Of a DNA stretch of 8,673 bases, positions 5,937 to 8,673 are shown piece after piece (position 1 is the stretch's first letter; each line of letters starts with the position of its first letter). The notes beneath the pieces were generated by a model that worked only from the letters and a program-made list of their open reading frames with translations, was not told the DNA's origin and made no database searches. Origin of the DNA: Devosia sp. (lineage in GTDB: Bacteria; Pseudomonadota; Alphaproteobacteria; Rhizobiales; Devosiaceae); NCBI GenBank assembly GCA_025352765.1, contig JANXSI010000101.1, forward strand, positions 1-8,673. Reading direction: 5' to 3'. The position numbers and the translations under genes were made by a program.

Positions 5937-6590
5937 TCAGTTGGCGAATGCCGCCTCTACGGCCTTCGCCAGCCCGAGCCCCAGCCGCCGATGCGCGTCG
6001 CTGTCCAGATGAATGCCGTCGACCGCACTCGACTCGACGATTCCCCCTGCGTCCACGAACGGCACCTCGCAACGGCCAGCCACGTCTCGCAGCAGGCCGC
6101 CTAAGAGCGCCGACTTCGCCGCGCCGCCGTAAAACATCTCGCCCAGCCAATCAACTTCCTGCATCGCCGGCGGCGCCACAAGGATCACCCTTGGGGGTGC
6201 ACCTCCAGGACCGGCCTCGCTGCGCTGGATCGCCCGCACCACGATTTCAACGGAATCCGCGATATCTCCCGCTCTTGCTGCAAATCTGTGTTTGAGATCG
6301 TTGGTGCCGAGCATGACGATGACAAGGTCAAGGGGCATGTGAGATTCGAGGCAAATGGGCAGCGCCCGTAGGCCGCTCTTGTGCGCCCCCTCGATCGGAT
6401 CTTCGCGCACCGTGGTCCGGCTTGGCTGCCCCTCTTCGACGATATCCCAACCGCTGCCAAGCTGCCGCCGCAAGATCCCGGGCCAACGCCGATCAGGCGC
6501 GAAGCGATGGCGACCAGTGCGCGCGAGAGTTGGCACCGCTCCATAGGTGTTGGAATCGCCGAAGCAGAGCACCGTCCGGACTTTGGTCAT
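5937..6590 (-). CDS. SGNH/GDSL-family hydrolase (esterase-like), cytoplasmic
   Basis: The 217-residue protein carries all four SGNH blocks: the nucleophile in FGDSNTYG (S13), the block II glycine in EEGQPSRTT (about G54), the block III asparagine in MLGTNDLK (N97), and the catalytic pair in DGIHLDSDAH (D191, H194). Family members hydrolyse esters, often removing acetyl groups from sugars, or act as arylesterases and acyltransferases. No signal peptide is visible, so it should act in the cytoplasm. ATG 6590 is chosen because GGGAGG lies a few bases upstream and the domain begins at once; an in-frame GTG at 6641 would add 17 poorly conserved residues. It lies upstream of the sugar importer on the same strand with a 189-base gap that seems to hold its own promoter. 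It may deacylate the imported sugar, though that is inference. Confidence 0.9.
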   Translation of the reverse strand: MTKVRTVLCFGDSNTYGAVPTLARTGRHRFAPDRRWPGILRRQLGSGWDIVEEGQPSRTTVREDPIEGAHKSGLRALPICLESHMPLDLVIVMLGTNDLKHRFAARAGDIADSVEIVVRAIQRSEAGPGGAPPRVILVAPPAMQEVDWLGEMFYGGAAKSALLGGLLRDVAGRCEVPFVDAGGIVESSAVDGIHLDSDAHRRLGLGLAKAVEAAFAN

Positions 6591-6654
6591 GTCCACCGCC
6601 TCCCTTGCCGCAAAATGAACCTGAGCCGCTGCCAGTCTCACACGCTATATCTCT

Positions 6655-6670
6655 CCAATGGAAGTACTAT
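6655..6670. promoter_or_regulatory. Candidate operator, copy 2 of a shared 16-bp motif
   Basis: CCAATGGAAGTACTAT lies in the 164-bp gap between the divergent hydrolase (start 6590) and ROK regulator (start 6755). It contains TCCA-A-TGGA and lies inside a wider pair of arms, CAATG (6656-6660) and CATTG. Just beside it, minus-strand GATATAGC could serve as a -10 element for the hydrolase, so a bound repressor would cover that promoter. The second copy stands before the importer genes. Confidence 0.45.
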
Positions 6671-6754
6671 TGTGCATTGCCACGATGGCCGGCGCTTGTT
6701 AGTCCGGCGAGGGGTCGTCTGCCGCATTTTGGGTTAGCCGTTCCCGGGGCATCA

Positions 6755-7975
6755 ATGACAGGCACTAGCTTCTACAGTTTAGAGAAGATCTCGGACGGCC
6801 GGAGTGGCGGGACCACGCAGGCCGAGACGCGCGTGTATAACGAGCGGCTCGTTGTGGCGTTGGTCCGCCGGCACGGCCAGCTGTCGAAGAGCGATCTATC
6901 GCGGCTCACGGGCCTTGCACCTCAAACCATCACCACCATAGTCAACCGCGCCGCTGACAACCAGCTGCTGCTGCGACGCGAGCCGTTGCGTGGGAGACTT
7001 GGGCAGCCTTCGGTGCCCTATGCACTCAACCCCGATGCTGCGTTCTCGTTCGGCCTCAAGGTCGACCACCGCAGCGCCGATGTCGCACTGGTCAATTTTG
7101 TCGGGGACGTTATCGCCTTCGAGCGGGTTGAGTTCGACTATCCGACCCCCAACGAGATCATGACTTTTGCCAAAGGGGCGGTCGCGCGCATGCGGCGCAA
7201 GCACAAGGCAATCCCGAACGAGCGCATTGCCGGTCTTGGCATCGCCTCGCCGTTCCATCAGTGGAATCTTGCCGAAGACGCGGATGCGCCAAAGGGACGG
7301 CTCGCCGCCTGGGGCCAGATCGACATTCGCGCCGAGCTCGATCGTACATTCGACTGGCCGGTTTATCTGTTCAACGATGCGACCGTGTGTGCCGCCGCTG
7401 AGCTGATGTTCGGCGCCGGTTCGACCTGCGCCGATTTCGTTTACGCTTATGTCGGGTACTTTCTCGGCGGCGGCTTGGTGCTCGACCATCACCTGTTTCC
7501 GGGCCGCAGCAGGCTCGCAGGGGCGCTGGGCGAAATCCCCGTGCATATCGCAGGCAAGCGCGCTGATCGGATTTCGCCATTGCGCCTCGTCGCCTCGCTT
7601 CACTCGCTTTCGGGCAGGCTGCCCGACGGCACGGGACGCCAACTCTGGTCCTCGCCGGATGATTGGGGCAACCTCGGCGGGGTGCTCACCGAGTGGATCG
7701 ACGAGGTCGCCGAGGGTCTCGCCCAGGCGACCCGGGGCGCCGTTGCCCTGCTCGACGTCGACAACATCGTCATCGATGGTGCCATTCCGCCCGAGGTACG
7801 CAGGGAAATAGCCAAGGCAGTGCGGCGTAAGCTCTCGCGGGTCCTCGGAGATCGGCCGGAGCCCTTTTCGGTGCTCGAAGGCAAGTTCGGACACCTGGCA
7901 CCCGCAATCGGCGGGGCGAGCATCCCCTTGCTGGTGAAATACTCGAACGATAAAGAATCGCTCTTCAAGGACTAG
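6755..7975 (+). CDS. ROK-family transcriptional regulator of the sugar-uptake locus
   Basis: This 406-residue protein has an N-terminal winged helix-turn-helix (about residues 26-75; ETRVYNERLVVALVRRHG, then LSKSDLSRLTGLAPQTITTI) followed by a ROK sugar-sensing domain. The kinase-type loop appears as LFNDATVCAAAELMFG (D207 or so), and GYFLGGGLVLD plus AGALGEIPV follow. The zinc-binding CxCGxxGCxE motif of classical ROK proteins is missing, so this is probably a pure sensor-repressor without kinase activity. Start ATG 6755 gives the expected ROK-regulator length and N-terminus. The frame extends upstream to 6422, but that part is antisense to the hydrolase. The ribosome binding site is weak. 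Its divergent position next to a sugar importer is typical of rhizobial regulators such as FrcR, and the repeated motifs at 5894 and 6655 are candidate targets. Confidence 0.92.
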   Translation: MTGTSFYSLEKISDGRSGGTTQAETRVYNERLVVALVRRHGQLSKSDLSRLTGLAPQTITTIVNRAADNQLLLRREPLRGRLGQPSVPYALNPDAAFSFGLKVDHRSADVALVNFVGDVIAFERVEFDYPTPNEIMTFAKGAVARMRRKHKAIPNERIAGLGIASPFHQWNLAEDADAPKGRLAAWGQIDIRAELDRTFDWPVYLFNDATVCAAAELMFGAGSTCADFVYAYVGYFLGGGLVLDHHLFPGRSRLAGALGEIPVHIAGKRADRISPLRLVASLHSLSGRLPDGTGRQLWSSPDDWGNLGGVLTEWIDEVAEGLAQATRGAVALLDVDNIVIDGAIPPEVRREIAKAVRRKLSRVLGDRPEPFSVLEGKFGHLAPAIGGASIPLLVKYSNDKESLFKD

Positions 7976-8250
7976 ACGTAATTTTGCGCTTATTCGAGCG
8001 TTTCGAGTGGGAGGGGGCTCATATCTGACTTCCATGTGCTGCTCTAGGTGGCAGTCGATCTCCGGCTGCTTGGGGCAGGCAGGCTGCACAGCGGCGCGCC
8101 GGAGGCGTATATGGCTTCGAGGGCAAGTTTCAGGTTGCATCGAGAAATCCTGATCCATGGACGTATGTTTGTCCGCCGACGCTAGCGGGCGACTGCCAGC
8201 GAGCCTAGAAATTGCCAGCACGAAAGGGATCAGACCGGAACGTGTCGCCG
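7976..8250. other. Intergenic stretch without a convincing gene
   Basis: Between the ROK stop and the structured leader of the fasciclin gene I see no recognisable protein or RNA gene. A 4-bp stem with three T's just after the ROK stop (7987-8003) is too weak to call a terminator. The only coding candidate is the 24-codon frame at 8111-8185. Confidence 0.6.
8111..8185 (+). CDS. Possible very short ORF with a good ribosome binding site
   Basis: ATG 8111 is preceded at five bases by a textbook GGAGG (8101-8105) and opens a 24-codon frame ending in TAG 8183-8185. The product is strongly basic, with about seven arginines (ends GRMFVRRR). It could be a leader peptide or a chance frame. No homology is recognised, and only the ribosome binding site argues for it. 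Confidence 0.2.
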   Translation: MASRASFRLHREILIHGRMFVRRR

Positions 8251-8270
8251 GCCTTACTTCCGTGTAAGGC
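8251..8270 (+). promoter_or_regulatory. Leader hairpin 1 (possible attenuator or weak terminator)
   Basis: GCCTTAC (8251-8257) pairs perfectly with GTAAGGC (8264-8270) across a six-base loop. The sequence ACCTTTT follows, a short T-run three bases after the stem, so it could act as a weak intrinsic terminator on the + strand. It is the first of three hairpins before the fasciclin gene. Confidence 0.45.
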
Positions 8271-8288
8271 ACCTTTTGGCCGTAGTTC

Positions 8289-8304
8289 TGTCCGGAAACG
8301 GACA
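8289..8304 (+). promoter_or_regulatory. Leader hairpin 2 with a GAAA tetraloop
   Basis: TGTCCG-GAAA-CGGACA forms a perfect six-pair stem closed by a GNRA tetraloop, an especially stable RNA loop type. If the promoter lies upstream of about 8250, it is part of the fasciclin mRNA leader. Confidence 0.45.
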
Positions 8305-8321
8305 TTCCTCTGGCGCCCTAG

Positions 8322-8361
8322 CTTCCCTTGCGCACACCGAAGTCGGTGCGCCCAAGGGAAG
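8322..8361 (+). promoter_or_regulatory. Long hairpin sequestering the fasciclin ribosome binding site
   Basis: The left arm 8322-8340 (CTTCCCTTG, then CGCACACCGA) pairs with the right arm 8343-8361 (TCGGTGCGCC, then CAAGGGAAG) at 17 of 19 positions around a tight loop. The right arm carries the AAGGGAAG part of the Shine-Dalgarno (about 8354-8363), whose useful core ends eight bases before ATG 8371. Folding would hide the ribosome site, so translation would need the stem to open, for example by heat, a ligand, a small RNA or an upstream ribosome. No T-run follows, which argues against a terminator. Confidence 0.55.
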
Positions 8362-8370
8362 GAAATTGAA

Positions 8371-8673
8371 ATGAAACTCGCAGTTCTTCGCTCAGTCGCA
8401 CTCGGCACAGCGCTCTCTCTCGCCGCCCTCTCCGCGACCTCGACCTTTGCTGCCAATCCCATGGTTGGTGGCGCTCCGATGATGGAGACCAAGAACATCA
8501 TCGAAAACGCTTCAACCGCAAAGAACCTCACTACGCTAGTTGCCGCCATCAAGGCCGCCGGTCTCGTCTCGACGCTAGAGGGCAAGGGCCCTTTCACCGT
8601 TTTCGCCCCCACCAACGAGGCGTTCGAGGCGTTGCCAAAGGGCACTGTGGACTCGCTTTTGAAGCCTGAGAAC
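8371..8673 (+). CDS. Secreted fasciclin (FAS1)-domain protein, partial
   Basis: The first 101 residues are present and the gene leaves the window at the right edge. A signal peptide (MKLAVLRSVALGTALSLAAL, likely cut after STFA at residue 27) leads into a FAS1 domain: KNIIENASTAKNLTTLVAAI, then the H1 box GKGPFTVFAPTNEAFEALP at about residues 71-89, and GTVDSLLKPEN. FAS1 proteins are extracytoplasmic adhesion or envelope proteins; small bacterial ones resemble mycobacterial MPB70 and are often stress-linked in alphaproteobacteria. ATG 8371 is supported by the signal peptide and the AAGGGAAGGA ribosome site, which is partly buried in the hairpin described for 8322-8361. The 3' part and operon partners cannot be seen. 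Confidence 0.93.
   Translation, partial: MKLAVLRSVALGTALSLAALSATSTFAANPMVGGAPMMETKNIIENASTAKNLTTLVAAIKAAGLVSTLEGKGPFTVFAPTNEAFEALPKGTVDSLLKPEN

Noticed and set aside
7987..8003. Possible intrinsic terminator after the ROK gene
   Set aside because: A four-pair stem with only three T's is within chance expectation.
8012..8036. Third copy of the candidate ROK operator (reverse orientation, around ACTTCCATGTG)
   Set aside because: Only the TGGAAGT core matches (11 of 16 positions) and the flanks differ; it also lies downstream of the ROK gene.
8235..8262. Stress sigma factor (EcfG-type) promoter starting at GGAAC upstream of the fasciclin gene
   Set aside because: The GGAAC box is present, but no GTT-type -10 box occurs at the required spacing.
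6896..8305. 469-codon open frame on the minus strand
   Set aside because: It is antisense to the ROK gene, with no recognisable domain and no good start signal. A typical shadow frame in GC-rich DNA.

Overview
The window looks like chromosomal or large-plasmid DNA of an alphaproteobacterium, most likely in the Hyphomicrobiales (Rhizobiales). This rests on the GC-rich coding style, the TrpB sequence type, and the layout of an RbsC/FrcA-type sugar importer next to a divergent ROK regulator. The assignment is inference, because no rRNA or other lineage marker is present.

Left part (1-1362): a graveyard of gene pieces rather than intact genes. A short N-terminal aldehyde dehydrogenase piece (about 220-360) runs directly into the C-terminal third of tryptophan synthase beta (about 361-825). 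This abuts, tail to tail, a minus-strand remnant that resembles part of a LOV/PAS domain (827-1059). No intact gene is seen between about 1060 and 1485; that stretch holds two inverted repeats and a short direct repeat.

Middle (1486-2590, + strand): a tight two-gene unit. It encodes a small exported thioredoxin-like protein (WCLQC active site) and a CcdA/DsbD-type membrane protein that would carry electrons across the inner membrane. Together they resemble a split DsbD.

Right-middle (2640-7975): a carbohydrate-uptake locus. On the minus strand, in transcription order, lie an SGNH/GDSL hydrolase without a signal peptide (6590-5937), a periplasmic sugar-binding protein (5747-4584), and a single polypeptide fusing an RbsC-type permease to one ABC ATPase domain (4508-2640). 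A ROK-family regulator (6755-7975, +) is divergent from the hydrolase. Two near-identical 16-bp motifs, one in the hydrolase/ROK gap and one upstream of the binding-protein gene, plus a strong 19-bp palindrome over a possible -35 box, suggest an autoregulated circuit in which the ROK protein senses the imported sugar or a derivative. No sugar kinase or other catabolic enzyme is in the window.

Right end (7976-8673): a gap of nearly 400 bp with no convincing large gene. Its last 110 bp can fold into three successive hairpins. The final one pairs the Shine-Dalgarno region of a secreted fasciclin-domain protein, whose gene runs off the window. This structured leader and the putative ROK operators are the most interesting unexplained signals.
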